Assembly (NCBI GenBank): GCA_030142905.1
Contig: JASJOG010000007.1
Coordinates: forward strand, 67,001-131,000
Length of the DNA stretch: 64,000 bases
Source: Heliopora coerulea
Taxonomy: Eukaryota > Cnidaria > Anthozoa > Scleralcyonacea > Helioporidae
Direction of reading: 5' to 3'
Under the pieces are notes generated by a model that saw only the letters and a program-made list of their open reading frames with translations, was not told the origin of the DNA and ran no database searches. The position numbers and the translations under genes were made by a program. Each line of letters starts with the position of its first letter. Positions within the stretch are counted from its first letter, which is position 1. Below, in pieces: positions 12,501 to 24,091 of the stretch.

Positions 12501-15500
12501 TGGGATGGGTAGCGGGTAGTAATTGTAAGTTTACTACTTCAGGGATTGTCATCCCTGCCTACGCAAGACCCGATTTCAACTGGCTCCGGTTGATAGCACT
12601 CGGTATGGGCCCCTACTCAGGGTGAAAAGTTGCCTGCTGCCTTGTAGGTAATGCCTTTTAGGCAAAGGCTAAGGGTCCTCCCCTGACAAAAGGTTGACGC
12701 CAGGAAGGGCATCTGGCCATAAAAATCTCAAGCCTCAAAGCACTCAATATGGCAGTCAAGAAGCAATGGGCATGGTACAGCCCGAAGTATCACGTGGGGG
12801 TCCCCATCTCCCCTCGTCAAAACTTAAGATGGGGAACCCGAGAGAAGCTTGCGTGGGGAAAACCGCATGGATGACGGCAACGCGCCTGATGTACCACGTG
12901 GACTTCGGCTCATAAGGTCGTGGAATGTAGGGAGCATGACAGGAAAATCAAGTGAAGTGGTGGTGTTGTAAAGGCGGAGAGTTGATGTATGCTGTGTGCA
13001 GGAGACACGATGGAAGGGTGAAAGCACAAAGATGGTGAGAGGAAAGAGTGCACGGTACAAGTTTCTGTGGCAAGGATGTCCTGAAGGGATTCATGGTATG
13101 GGTAGTGCTGCTCCCATCGGTTCATATCCGTAATCGATTAATCGCTGTCAACAATCGATTAATATCGATTAATCGTATTGAATAAATTAAATCATGACAC
13201 GTCCGCAGTGGTTTGTCCCTTCAAAGAAAGGGGTGTGTTTTAATGTTCTTAAAGTTCCGAAATTTTCCAGTAGAAAAACTGAAGAAAAAAACGTATATAA
13301 TATAATTATATAAACACAGAGGAATAGGCTAAATAAAGAAATATGCACTTTGACTGTCTACATGTTGTTTTTGTTTAAAAATAACAGTGCATCAATAACG
13401 GCTGGCTTAAGTGCTGCACGCTTCTTCTTTGACCACAATTGACTGCAATGAGAGCGCGAGAATGCTACCTCTTCGCATTTTTTCTAATTCCAGAAAGAAA
13501 GTTCAGGTGAATATCATGCTGTGCGTGGTAGTTGTCGATGATCCGATTATTTTTAAGAATAATCGATCGTCAAAAAATAATCGATTAGTCGATTAATCGA
13601 TTAATCGGGAGCAGCATTAGGTATGGGGGTATTAGTATCAGAGGAGTTTGTGGATAAGGTAGTTGAAGTGAAGCATATGAGTGAACGTTTGATGACGGTG
13701 AAGCTGGTGATTGGGAAATGTCTGATGAATGTGATATCAGGTTATGCGCCAAAGGTTGGACGAAGCCAGGTTGAGAAGGACATGTTCTGGAATGCTGTGT
13801 ACGACTTAGTAGAAAGGCTGATGGAAGAGATGGTGGTTCTTGGTGGAGATTTGAATGGGCATGTTGGTAGAGAAAGTGATGGGTATGAAGGAGTACATGG
13901 AGGGTTCGGCCATGGTATTAGAAATATGGAGGGTGAAACGATCTTGGAGTTTGGAGATGCAATGGATATAATTCTGTGTGGAATGCAGTTTAAGGAGTAT
14001 GACAACAAGATAGTGACATGTTCGTCCGGTGGATCGAATACCACGGTTGACTACCTGATGATACGGAAACAGGTTAGGAAATGTCTCTGAGATGCGAAAG
14101 CAATTTCTGGTGAAGAAGCAGGATCACAACACCATCTGATACTGGCCAATATGAAGGTGAGGGGTGCAGTGAAAGCCCAAAGGAAGAAATTTCAACCAAG
14201 GAGGAAGGTGTGGAGGCTGAATGATGAAAATGTGCGAAGGCAATTCCAGGTTAAACCGGTTCTGAGGGAGAGGGGGAGGGTGATGTGAATGTGGTATGGG
14301 AGAAGACAAGAGATTGTTTGTTGAATGCGGCAAGCGAGGCATGTAGATGGACAAAAGGTCCACCAAGGCATGTTCAAACATGGTGGTGGAATGAAGACGT
14401 TGAGAAGAAGGTAAATGAGGAGAAGTCAAAGTTCAAGGCGTGGTGTCGGGAAAAGGGCACCGCCGCAGAAAATGCAGTGTTGAAGGATTATGTAGCAGCA
14501 AAGAAGATTGCAAAGAAAGCGGTTGCTCAGGCTCAGCAGCGTGAGAGAAAGAGATTAGGAGAAAAGCTCAACACAGAAGAAGGGCAGAAATCTGTGTTCA
14601 AGATGGCGAAGGAAAGGCAGGATATGGTTGGAGTGAATTGCCTGAAGGATGAGAGTAGAAATATAGTTGTGAAACCGGAGATGATAAAGAAGAGATGGAG
14701 GGAGTATATGGAGCAACTATTGAATGTAGAGAATGATTGGGATGGGATTGTAGAATGTGGGATAGTTGAAGAACCAAGAGAGTTTATCACAAAGATGGAA
14801 GTAGAGAAGGCAATAGGGCAGATGAAAAATAGGAGGGCAGGTTGTCCGACGGAATTGGTGGGCGAGATTTTCCATGCAGCTGGTCAGGTAGGGGTGAAGA
14901 TGACAGGTCTGCAATATGGTGGCGGACGAGGAAAAAATACCGAGGGGCTGGGAGCTGAGTACCCTTTTATCCATTTACATAGGGAAAGGTGGCCGATTGG
15001 AGTGTGAGGCACATAGAGCAATAAGGCTGTTAGAACATGGAATTAAGGTATTTGAGAGGGTTCTGGAGAGAAAGTTGAGAGAGAAGGTAAATATTAATGG
15101 CATGCAGTTTGGATTTATGCTAGGGAAGGAGACGACAGATGGGATCTTTGTGGTACGACAGATGCAGGAGAAGTTTCTGGCAAAAAAGAGACCATTGTAT
15201 TACGCATTTGTGGATCTGGAGAAGGCATTTGATAGGATGCCAAGAGAAGTGGTTAGGTGGGCATTGAGGAAGCTGGAGGTTGAAGAATAGATGGTGAAAG
15301 CAGTGATGATAATGTATAAGAAAGTAAGAACAATGGTGAAAACAAAGCATGGAAAGAGTGAGGAGTTTGAGGTGAAGGTTGGGGTACATCAGGGATCGGT
15401 TCTGAGTCCATTACTGTTTGTGGTTGTGATGGAGGCGCTGACGCAAGATGTTAGGGAGGGCCTGCCATGGGAGCTGCTATATACTGACAATTTAGTTCTG

Positions 15501-16483
15501 ATGGCTGAGAGCATCGAGGAACGTAAGTGGAAAGTGCTGCGGTGGAAAGAGTGCATGGAGGCAAAAGGGTTGAAGATGAACATTGGTAAAACAAAGGTGA
15601 TGGTGTCAGGGAAGAAGTGTGGTGATGTTGAAAGACTGGGGAAGTGGCCATGTACTGTATGTGGAAAAGGTGTTGGGAGCAATTCTATCAGATGTATGGG
15701 ATGCAGTGGATGGGTACACAAGCAAAGCTCGGGTGTGAAGGACTCTCTGGTTAGAGTTGAGGATACGTTTGTGTGCAAGATGTGTGAAAGAGTAGGTGAT
15801 GAAGAGGATGGGAATGCGGAGGAGAGCTTGGATCTGGGAAATGGGGTTCACTTAAAGAATGTTGGAAAGTTTTGTTACCTGGGTGATATGCTGAATGGGG
15901 GTGGAGGAGCAAATTCTGCATCCGTGGCTAGGGCATGTTGTGCGTGGAGAAAGTTTAAGGAGTTATCAGGGATCTTGACAAGGAAGGAAGTGTCACTTAA
16001 GGTGAAGGAGAAGCTGTATGTGACGTGTGTGAGGAGTGCTATGGTATATGGAAGTGAAACGTGGGCCATGACGGCGGAGCAGAGTGGGAGATTGGAACGT
16101 ACGGAGATGAGGATGGTGAGATTGATGTGTGGTGTATCGCTGAGGGATAGAGTGCCGAGTGCAGAGCTGAAGGAAAGAATGGGGATTGAGTCAGTGTCTG
16201 ACGCTGTGAAACGGAATAGGTTAAGATGGTTGGGACATGTGCTGCAGAGGAATGATGATGATTGGGTGAAAAAAGATCATGTCGTTCGAGGTGGAAAGTA
16301 AGAGAGGGCGGGGAAGGCCTAGGATGACATGAAGCCAGGTGGTAGAAAAGGACATGAGAGAGTGCGGGTTGAAAAGGGAAGACGCAAAGGATAGAGAGGT
16401 GGAGGAGGTTGCTGTGTAGAGCCACCGGCCAACCCCTGCGTAAGCAGGGAAAACGGCCGTAAAACAACTGTTGTTGTTGTTGT
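12501..16483 (+). mobile_element. Non-LTR retrotransposon (CFDP2/RTE-Nimb-like LINE), defective
   Basis: Flanked by a 14-bp target duplication CTAGGTYATTTAAG (12487-12500 and 16484-16497, one mismatch) and ending in a (TTG)n tail. An apurinic-endonuclease domain starts near 12905 (SWNVGS, then CCVQETRW) and continues after an insertion at 13623-14090 (GGDLNGHVG, VDYLMIRK). Reverse transcriptase follows at 14285-15500: MQFGFMLGKETTDGIF, FVDLEKAFDRMPREV, VHQGSVLSPLL. The catalytic YADD motif reads YTDN (LLYTDNLVLM). After RT come a PHD-like CxxC cluster (CTVCGKGV...CMGCSGWVH, about 15650-15780) and the terminal RLRWLGHV motif. Stops at 12968, 14088, 14286 and 15288 and frame changes near 14916-15005 show it is dead. 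The exact clade is uncertain. Confidence 0.88.
13103..13619. mobile_element. Non-autonomous hAT-type element nested in the LINE
   Basis: Bounded by an exact 8-bp target duplication GGTATGGG (13095-13102 and 13620-13627). The terminal inverted repeats are TAGTGCTGCTCCC and GGGAGCAGCATTA, with one mismatch. Subterminal regions are rich in ATCGATTAATCG palindromes. Removing the insert and one duplication restores the LINE endonuclease reading frame across the site (GIHGMG then VLVSEEF). The 8-bp duplication and terminus are standard hAT features; no transposase is encoded. Confidence 0.9.
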
Positions 16484-16682
16484 CTAGGTTATTTAAGCGG
16501 ACAATTGTATGTAAATCCTTATCACTCTGATGATGTTACTCGTGAAGTGATGAAACTTTAGTTTATATTAAAGAATTTATTTCCACATCTTGATGTCTTC
16601 GTTTTTAATATGGTCATCTTAAGAATAATTTGCTGGGCAATAAGCGTTATCACCAGACTACGTTTTGTCCCTGGTATCTTCA

Positions 16683-17330
16683 TCACTGAAGCATCAATAA
16701 AAATACTGAGTTAACACAAATTTCTTTGGAAGGCCATAGTCCTGAACCTTGAGTTAGTGACCAGTCATTGATAAGTCATGATGAAGTCAATAAAAATACT
16801 AACTTACAGTAAATTTCTATGGAAGGCCATAGTCCTGTACCTAGAATTAGTGTCCAGTCATATATCAATCATGATGAAATCAATAAAAATACTGAGTTAA
16901 CACAAATTTTTATGCAAGGACATAGTCCTGTACCTAGAGTTAGTGACCAGGCATCATGAAGTCAATAAAAATACTGAGTTAACACAAATTTCTTTGGAAG
17001 GGCATAGTCCTGTATCTTGAGTTGATGACCAGTCATGATGAAAGTAATAAAAATAAATGTACTGATTTCAAAGAAATTTCTACAGAATGGTGTTGTCCAG
17101 TACCTAGAGTGAATCACAAATGATGATGATATTACTATAAATACAGACTTGAAACAAAATATTTTTTGTGGAAGGGGATAGCACCACAGCTAGAGTTAGT
17201 GACCAATCATTGATCACTCACAATAAAGTCAATAAAAATGCTGACTTACAATAAAGTTCTATAGAAGAGTGTAGTTTTCTATCTTAAGTTAGTGACCAGT
17301 TATTGATCAGTTGTGATGAAGTCAATAAAA
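16683..17330. repeat. Degenerate ~90-bp minisatellite, right part
   Basis: About seven more units of the repeat seen at 9999-11731, with the same AAGTCAATAAAAATACT and CATAGTCCTGTACC blocks. It ends near 17330, where unique AT-rich sequence begins. Confidence 0.85.
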
Positions 17331-18710
17331 TATGGAATTGAAACCTTTCAAAAGTTTATCAAGCTTTTTAGGATTCCGACAAAAACTAAAAATCGTGAGG
17401 TTTGTAAGTAAAATTGTGATGTTGACTGTTTGCTAACATCTACAGATTTCAAGGATTGAGTGACAACTTTGGAATTTGCCCTTTCAGTAACAACCTTTCA
17501 ACAATTCAAAGAACTTTAGCTTGCAATCACATATACAAAAAAGCCTGCTGTTTTTAATTTATATTTTTGTTTATACAACTTCTTATAACTGGTAAGATGC
17601 CAAATGCTCTGACCATGTTCCCATGCTTTGTTTTAAACTTGATAGAATAGCAAACAGTGCAAGAATTAGAGGTGCAGTACCAAGGTTTTTAAAAACACTT
17701 CAATGCTGCACAATTCTTTGCTCAATTTGCAGTTAATGAACACCTTGCACATAATCCCTTTTGTGGTAAAAATCAGGATATGTGAACTTTTTCAGACAAT
17801 TCTCAGGCTCTTCAGTGATTTCCAAGGACATTTATTCTCAAATTAAAGGACTTTCTAAGTCTAGTAGGAAGTGATAGGCAACTGTCGTTGTTTTTTAAAA
17901 CAAACAAATTGCATATTAGATAATGGTTTGGTACATAAAATTTCATTGACCTTCATCAGATAGAAAGGAAGGTAACTCATTTTGAATTGACATTTCTATT
18001 TTTGAAGACTTTCAGGACCAAATTAATTCAAGGGTTTTCAAGGCCTTGAAAAGCAAAACTTAAATTCAAGGACCACACAACCTTGCAAAATGCATATAGG
18101 AAAGTTTTCTTAGCATATGCAGAATTGTGGCATGGTGCAGAAATTTAAACTTTCTTTTTTATTGATAGCAATGGTTTCAGAAGTGCATAAATAGGTCAGG
18201 TGTTTGACAGCTAGTTGATCACTTTGTTAGGTTAAAGAGTGTACAGGTCAAAAAGATATTGAAGGAAATGCCACAGCTACAGACCCAGTGCAAGTTAGTT
18301 GTATCTTTGGTCAAGTGCCTCCACTTGGAAAGTTAGTCATTGTTCAATTCTTATAAAGTCAGTGGTAAGTTACTAATAATGGCAGGCAATGTGCTTGTTA
18401 ATAAGATAATCTACACTTCAACATCAATCATTGATCAATTCTGTTAAAGTCAATAAAAATACATATACTGGTATAACAGACATTTGGAGGAAAGCATTCA
18501 CTAATTAACAAAGGTTCACTGACCTACTCCAGGGCATGAGATCTCACATTTTCAGCAGTATCCAGATTGGATGCCAGAATTTTGCAACCTGGCATCTCTT
18601 CCTGACACTTAGTATCCCACTTTTTTATACCAGGTATAAATAGTATCTGGAATAAAATGAACACAAACATAAATAAATGGGAAAATATGGAGATTGCACA
18701 GCCAGGTTGA
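17331..18710. other. Intergenic DNA, no feature seen
   Basis: AT-rich sequence without a credible exon, repeat array or RNA gene. A stray minisatellite-like fragment (AAAGTCAATAAAAATACA) occurs near 18450. Confidence 0.5.
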
Positions 18711-18712
18711 GA

Positions 18713-18824
18713 CATAATTAATTTTGAGACACGTTCTGCCTGTCGAAGACTACAGTTAGGTAGTCGAAAGCTCGTATATTTAATAAATTTTAGTCAGAGA
18801 ACGTGTCTCAAAATTAATAAATAA
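18713..18824. mobile_element. PLE-type terminus with hammerhead-like core
   Basis: Short inverted arms (ATTAATTTTGAGACACGTTCT at 18717-18737; AGAACGTGTCTCAAAATTAAT at 18799-18819 approx.) flank a hammerhead-like arrangement: CTGTCGA at 18740-18746 (canonical CTGATGA), stem II GACTAC/GTAGTC, then GAAAGCTC at 18766-18773. The AGCT after GAA is a palindromic minimal stem III followed by C, as in the short-stem-III hammerheads described for Penelope-like elements. The core is degenerate, so self-cleavage is doubtful. Confidence 0.5.
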
Positions 18825-20436
18825 ATGGATTAAAATTAGCATAAATTTTGTTTATTAATGAATTAAATTCCAGTCATTCAGGTCTCAACAGTTTTTGAGT
18901 AGTATTTTGAACTCTATAATAGATTAACAAAGAAGTTCAAATTTTTCAAGGTATGTCATTAAGAACCATACAGTATTGATTTAATGCACTGCAATGTTAC
19001 TCTAGTTCACTGCATCACAGTTGCATGAATGGTACATTTCAAGCCATCCTGTTGGTTCACTGACTTCAAAGCTATTTTGGCTAGATTATTCCTTAATGTT
19101 GCAGTCTTTATGACATGCACACATGCAGCCATTGGCATGTGTGCTGAATGGTCTTCTGCTATCCTGATTTTGAAATTTTTTTGGTATCTGATTGCAACAT
19201 CTAGTGTCCAAATTTAAAATCTAGTATCCAAATTTAAAATCTAGTATCCTATGGATATTGAGATAATCCATTTTTCATGCCCTGTGCTGATTGCTCAACT
19301 TTGATCTAATCAGCCAGAATACTGGTTTACAAATAGCAGACACCTGCACCATAAATGTACATCATTCTATTTCGACTGATGATGCAGTACATCAAAATAC
19401 TTGACACACTCGGATCCAATTAGAGAAGCCACTTCCCAACATAAATGTATACTATTCATGAATCGTATTAAGTATATTCAGTGACTGATATTATCACAGC
19501 GAATATATTTTGTACTCAGCCGTTTCATGAGTCAAACGGTCCGCGTGTGGTGATTCGCACGCGTAAATCAACTTGCGCGTGCAAATCGCACGGGTGTTTA
19601 AATTGATCCGTTGACCAGGAAATACGGTACCATGAAAACAATCATTTCGCCTCGTTCATCCAGTTACTAAGGTGATTCTCGGCACTTTAACAGTCAATCA
19701 AGACACACTTAAAACTATAGCAAAAGAAAAGTTTACAAACAATGCTATTTATTCAAACGTTTATCTTTATGTTAACCATCTTCTTCGCTTTCTGCTTCAA
19801 AAGGCTCGTGATCAGAATCGTGCAAAATATCAAACTCTTCAGAATTATCTGTGCTAATTGCACTATTCTCTACGCGTTGATCGCGTAGAGCTAACGCATT
19901 TTCCTGCACCTAAACCTTAGCCCTCTGTCGGAGACCTTAGCCTCTGCATCGGGGAATTCCTGGCGCCCACCCCTGCATCTGACCAGTTCTTTGGGTAAAA
20001 AAAAACCACCATCGCGAATACGCTGTCCTCAGAATCTTCGATTGGGTGGATTAAGAGCGTGGACAGAGATTGGCTTTTGTGCTTTTTTTCGCATCACTAG
20101 CTTTCAGCCTGTTGTGGTTGTTCAGACCGCGCATCTTTTCAAAACTGATGCGAACTAATCTCCTGTGTTTGGCAGCTTTTAACCATTCCCTTCAAAATAT
20201 CCGAGGGAAAACATCCCCTCATTTCGCTGTCAGCCGAAAACGCTAAAACGACCTATAGATAGCTGTTAAACAATTCGTCGATGATGGCAGCGGAGTTCTC
20301 TAACTCCAACATAGTACTTTATTATAAGAAATTAATGATTCACTTTATTAACGCGAATTTTAAAAATTCTTGTTACTTTAATTTGCGACATCGTTAATTA
20401 AATGCATGCATTTTTTCTGCATCGTTGATTTAAAAG
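18825..20436. other. Intergenic DNA with a CpG-richer stretch
   Basis: 19500-20300 is noticeably richer in CG dinucleotides (GCACGCG, TTGCGCGTGC) than its surroundings, as is 20830-20930. An acidic minus-strand stretch near 19780-19860 (SEEFDILHDSDHEPFEAE) resembles the N-terminus of some transposase-derived proteins but cannot be extended. No gene is called. Confidence 0.35.
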
Positions 20437-20596
20437 ACCATTATTTCCAAAAGTAAAGGAGATCATCTTGAACAGATGGAAAGTCACAAATGCAACAGAA
20501 GCAATACAAAATGCTAGAAGTACAGGAATCGTTCCAGCATACGACCATTTGGCTAAAACACTCTTTATTACAATACAATTTGATGTATCAGAATGA
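20437..20596 (+). CDS. Candidate exon of an unrecognised gene
   Basis: After a possible acceptor (TTTAAAAG) an open stretch of about 52 codons reads ...KVKEIILNRWKVTNATEAIQ and IVPAYDHLAKTL, ending at a TGA at 20594-20596; a GTATCA donor at 20585 is an alternative end. Composition looks protein-like, but no family is recognised and linkage to the exons at 21576 onward is not shown. Confidence 0.25.
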
Positions 20597-21575
20597 ATTT
20601 AGTATATTAAACTTGCCGTTTAGTTTGTGAGAAGTTGCTGTTTTGGAGCAGATTTTCCGGTTCTTGACTGGCTTTAATTTCATTGACTTAATTCACCAAG
20701 GAGACCGAATTCGCGTTAATTAGATGGGGCATTGATTTAATTCGCGATACTTAGTACATTGTTTATTTCCTTTTAATGAGGTAAGTGCATTTGTGGTTTC
20801 ACCCCATAGGCAAAGGGGGCCAAGTAGACATGATGACCTTTCACGCGTGCGACAAATAGCACGCGGTTTGGTTTGTGCGTGCGCGTGCAATGCACCAAAA
20901 ATGCGCGTGCACCAAAACACTGGGCAAAGACCCCAAGTTTTTTCATAACTCAAAGAAACTACATTGAGGTTTCTACCACCAAATCATTACTTAAGCGAAG
21001 CTTGAACTTTTTGAGAAAGAATAAGACTGATAGAAAAATGGACATACATAAAAGAAGTTAAACTGACTTAAAATCGGATCGTCCTTTATTGCTTACCATC
21101 TTTGCATTACTTTCTGTAAGACACATGCCATACAGTACGTGAACCTCACAACTGCACTCTCAATCAGAATTTAATTCATAAATGAATTCAGCTTTTAAAG
21201 TAGAAGGATCTGGGAGATTTAATGCCACGAAGAAACGGCTCTTCTGCGCACTACCGGACCAATAATAATTATCCACTTTCAAGAATACAATTATAGTAAG
21301 ACCAAAATTCCACCTAGTGGCTCAGTATAGTGTATTAAATTCGTGCTTAAATAATATAACTACAAACTAAAACTAAATGCTGTTAATAAAGCATAACCAA
21401 ATATCCAAAGTTAAATTTAGGATAATTTACATGCTCATGACTCCTGAATGACATCAATGTCACCTTCCCATGCATACAAGCTTTGATGACCAAGTTTTTA
21501 TATAGATTATGTATCATATTTGCTCATTAATGAAAGTGGTTCTTATTTTTTAATTTCAATTTTATGTCTTAACAG

Positions 21576-22920
21576 GGTTTCAACTAAGTATTCCTGTTAA
21601 CTTTTCATTAGGAATAACAGATTTTGGACTGTTTTTTATGAACCAGAAAGGAAACAGAGAATTATATAGAGCAGAAATAAACATGGAGTACAATCATAAG
21701 GTAACTCTGTAAATTTTGCTCAACTAGTTTTTATATACATCACATCATAGATTCTTCAGATTTGTGAGAAAATGATCATATTAAACATTCATAAATAAAT
21801 TTTAGTAACAAAGGTCGATGCTGGATGAATGAACCAAGTCTCTTCTCTCCTGATCAATGCCCTTAGTCCCTGACAAAAGTATCCAGGGCATAAGATATAA
21901 AAAAGTGACAATTTCAGTTCCCTAACATATGATAGGGCCAAGAAAACGAGGTTAAGGTGCTTTATACTTTTGGATCAGTCCAAAGTAAACCATTTTCAGC
22001 TGCTCCAGTCAGCTGACAACTGAAGATGAAAAAAGCAAACAAGAACAGAAATTTCCAGACTCTCAAAAACAGCTTGGAAGTCTTTCAAGATATTGTAAAC
22101 CAAAAATTTAAAAGTATGGTTATTGTGTTTATAACTTGGTCCATATAAGAGCTTTAGGTGCTTTATTATTTTTTGGCCATATAATTTTAAAATTACTTAG
22201 AATTTTCTATTGCCAGGAAGGGCACTGCTTATACTGGTACATTGCAACTATCCATATTTTTTTGGTTCTCTTTTTTTGTACAAAACAGTCCTAGTCCTAG
22301 CAGAAGCTGTTTTTCATTAGTCTGGCATGTTGCTATTTAGATTGCAAGCTGTGGGACAGGGGCTTCTTTACACAAGAATTTTGACCTTATTAATAATTGA
22401 CTTTAATTACATGACAAACTAGCTGTTGATTTCGTGGCTGCCCATTTCTGCTAACCCTGCAAAAACAGTCATAATGATTGTTTGCCAGTATTTTACCATT
22501 GACCCTTTCTTGTCTGCGACACCTCCCCTTGACAAGTAAAACTGTCTGCTGTTAGCCAGAGTAAAATTAAAAAGTCAAGTATGGACCAGAAAGAGTTAAT
22601 ATTTACCTTACAAATCAAGTTAGAAAAAAATATAATTAGTTCATGTAAAATGACATGTCATTTTCCATTCATCATGTACATTAACAGCCATCCCTTTAAC
22701 CCATTAAGGGGCAAGGTCACACTTTAACATATCACTCTGGATAAACACCAGACAATATTACTCATTGAAGGGATGCGTCTAGCCTCTTAATGAGTTAAGT
22801 AACTTTTGTGCATCAACTGACAGGCATGATTTTGTTCAGTAACCTATTTTTTTCAATTATGTTCTTTAGGTCATCATTAACAGTGTAAAGCAACATCAGA
22901 GACAACATACCAAGTCATAG
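21576..22920 (+). CDS. Candidate terminal exons of an unrecognised gene
   Basis: Exon 21576..21700 (acceptor TCTTAACAG, donor GTAACT) reads FQLSIPVNFSLG, then ITDFGLFFMNQKGNRELYRA. It joins in phase 0 to 22870..22920 (acceptor TTCTTTAG), reading VIINSVKQHQRQHTKS and a stop. An AATAAA at 23263-23268 could serve as poly(A) signal. Support comes from splice sites, phase and composition only; no homologue is recognised and the 5' end is not found. Confidence 0.35.
22510..22572 (-). repeat. Dispersed CTCTGGCTAACGCCAGAC-type short repeat, copy 1
   Basis: The family core, best seen at 23968, is ACTCTGGCTAACGCCAGACG followed by ATTTTACTCGTC, then a short Pu/Py-rich palindrome and AGAGTTAAG. This copy is reversed: GACAAGTAAAACTGTCTGCT, then GTTAGCCAGAGTAAAAT. 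TGGCTAACGCCA forms a small hairpin. Confidence 0.55.
22698..22800 (+). repeat. Dispersed short repeat, copy 2
   Basis: TTAACCCATTAAGGGGCAAG, then CACTCTGGATAAACACCAGA, TATTACTCATTGAAGGG and CTCTTAATGAGTTAAG. The two ends are complementary (AACCCATTAAG / CTTAATGAGTT), so the unit is itself a foldback. Confidence 0.5.
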
Positions 22921-23967
22921 ACTAGGCGGTACCATGTTTAATTATTGATTCAGGTGGAAATGCTACCTGTTTAATAATTATATTTTCTGTTACTTGATGT
23001 ATTGTACATTGGGCAAATGTTGACAAATCTGGTAACAAAATTAAGTTTAATTTCCAGTGTTGGTTTTGACCAGTTGATATCTTTAGCTGACCTATATTTT
23101 GGAACATAATCCTGAAACTGTGACCAGCTAATACATTAAAAAACATTGGTGAAAAAAAACCTAAGTTAACATTTTGCAAACATACAGGATATTGTGGAAA
23201 AGAATGATTCAGTTTTTTATCTTAGATTTTGGTATTCTGCTGTGTTGATCAAAGGTTTTTTAAATAAAATAAATTCAGAAACTGGCCACTCATTCTTTGT
23301 AATTATCAACATGACAACCAAAATGAATTTTTACAGTTCAACGAAGATGAAGTGTCAGATGTACTTTTGAACAAAAGAAAGGAATTCAAATGATTTGGAT
23401 GTGCATTAAAATTTATTCTGTCACTCAAGTTTAGTAGAGTGAAATTTAGCAAGACATCCTCAGACGTTTTTTTGACCCAACATTTACATACATTTGGTTG
23501 AAAAGTTATGATTTGATTACTCTAAAAGTGGCAGATTAACCAATAGGCACTATAGAGGCGTTCCTTGGGCCCACGAAGGCCGGGGGTCCACGAAGACGTT
23601 TGTCTATGTGGCTATGTTTTGTTTTTTAAATTTTTATTTTCTATTTACTAAGTACCGACACATTTATTCTTGAGGGATTCGTACTTTATAGCTTGCAAGT
23701 CATACATGCATTTTAACCGGGCTAAACTACTACAAGTACAGACTATAAGAGCATTCAAAAGGAGCTCAAAGGAATAAAAGGATTCATAATGCATTTCCGA
23801 GAGAAACTCAAAAGACTGGGTTCCGAATAACTAAGCATATCTTTTGCGATTTTTCAAACTTTGACTAAAACAGGACGCCGTACTTTTCATCGACGATCAA
23901 ATACGTCCAAATGACTCAATTCTTACTTCTATTCTTTCTGTTATGATTATTAAATCTGTTCTATTAT

Positions 23968-24034
23968 TTTACTCTGGCTAACGCCAGACGATTTTACTCG
24001 TCGAAGGGAGAGCTTCCCTCCTCGAAAGAGTTAA
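23968..24034 (+). repeat. Dispersed short repeat, copy 3 (best preserved)
   Basis: Contains ACTCTGGCTAACGCCAGACG, GATTTTACTCGTCGAAGG, a GGGAGAGCTTCCCTCC palindrome and TCGAAAGAGTTAAG. Used here as the reference copy. Confidence 0.6.
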
Positions 24035-24053
24035 GTATTTCACTATCATTATG

Positions 24054-24055
<2 letters not shown>

Positions 24056-24088
<33 letters not shown>
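24056..24088. repeat. (AT)n microsatellite
   Basis: Pure alternating AT over about 33 bases. Confidence 0.95.

Positions 24089-24091
<3 letters not shown>

Larger units (their letters stand above)
11733..16664. mobile_element. Penelope-like inverted-repeat element, interrupted by a LINE
   Basis: The left end (AGTCTGGTGATAA at 11733) and right end (TTATCACCAGACT near 16652-16664) are inverted repeats of about 165 bp; the inverted region continues internally (11907-11970 against 12408-12480). Both arms carry a hammerhead-like core: CTGATGA at 16527-16533, stem II GTTACT/AGTGAT, then GAAAC at 16552, with the mirror core at 11844-11850. The unique middle (about 12000-12400) read on the minus strand gives HSISFEDFS and, after a frameshift, KINSSLNSNIWSFPL, which resembles the C-terminus of GIY-YIG-bearing Penelope-like proteins. 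The element sits in the minisatellite, whose units resume at 16683. The PLE assignment is inferred; the inverted structure is directly visible. Confidence 0.65.

Noticed and set aside
15389..16467. Long minus-strand open frames opposite the LINE.
   Set aside because: They are antisense shadows of the RT and C-terminal region; composition is His/Pro/Ser-rich without domains.
9999..17330. Regularly spaced repeats might suggest a CRISPR-like array.
   Set aside because: The whole ~90-bp unit is repeated and degenerate with no unique spacers, in an animal genome; it is a minisatellite.
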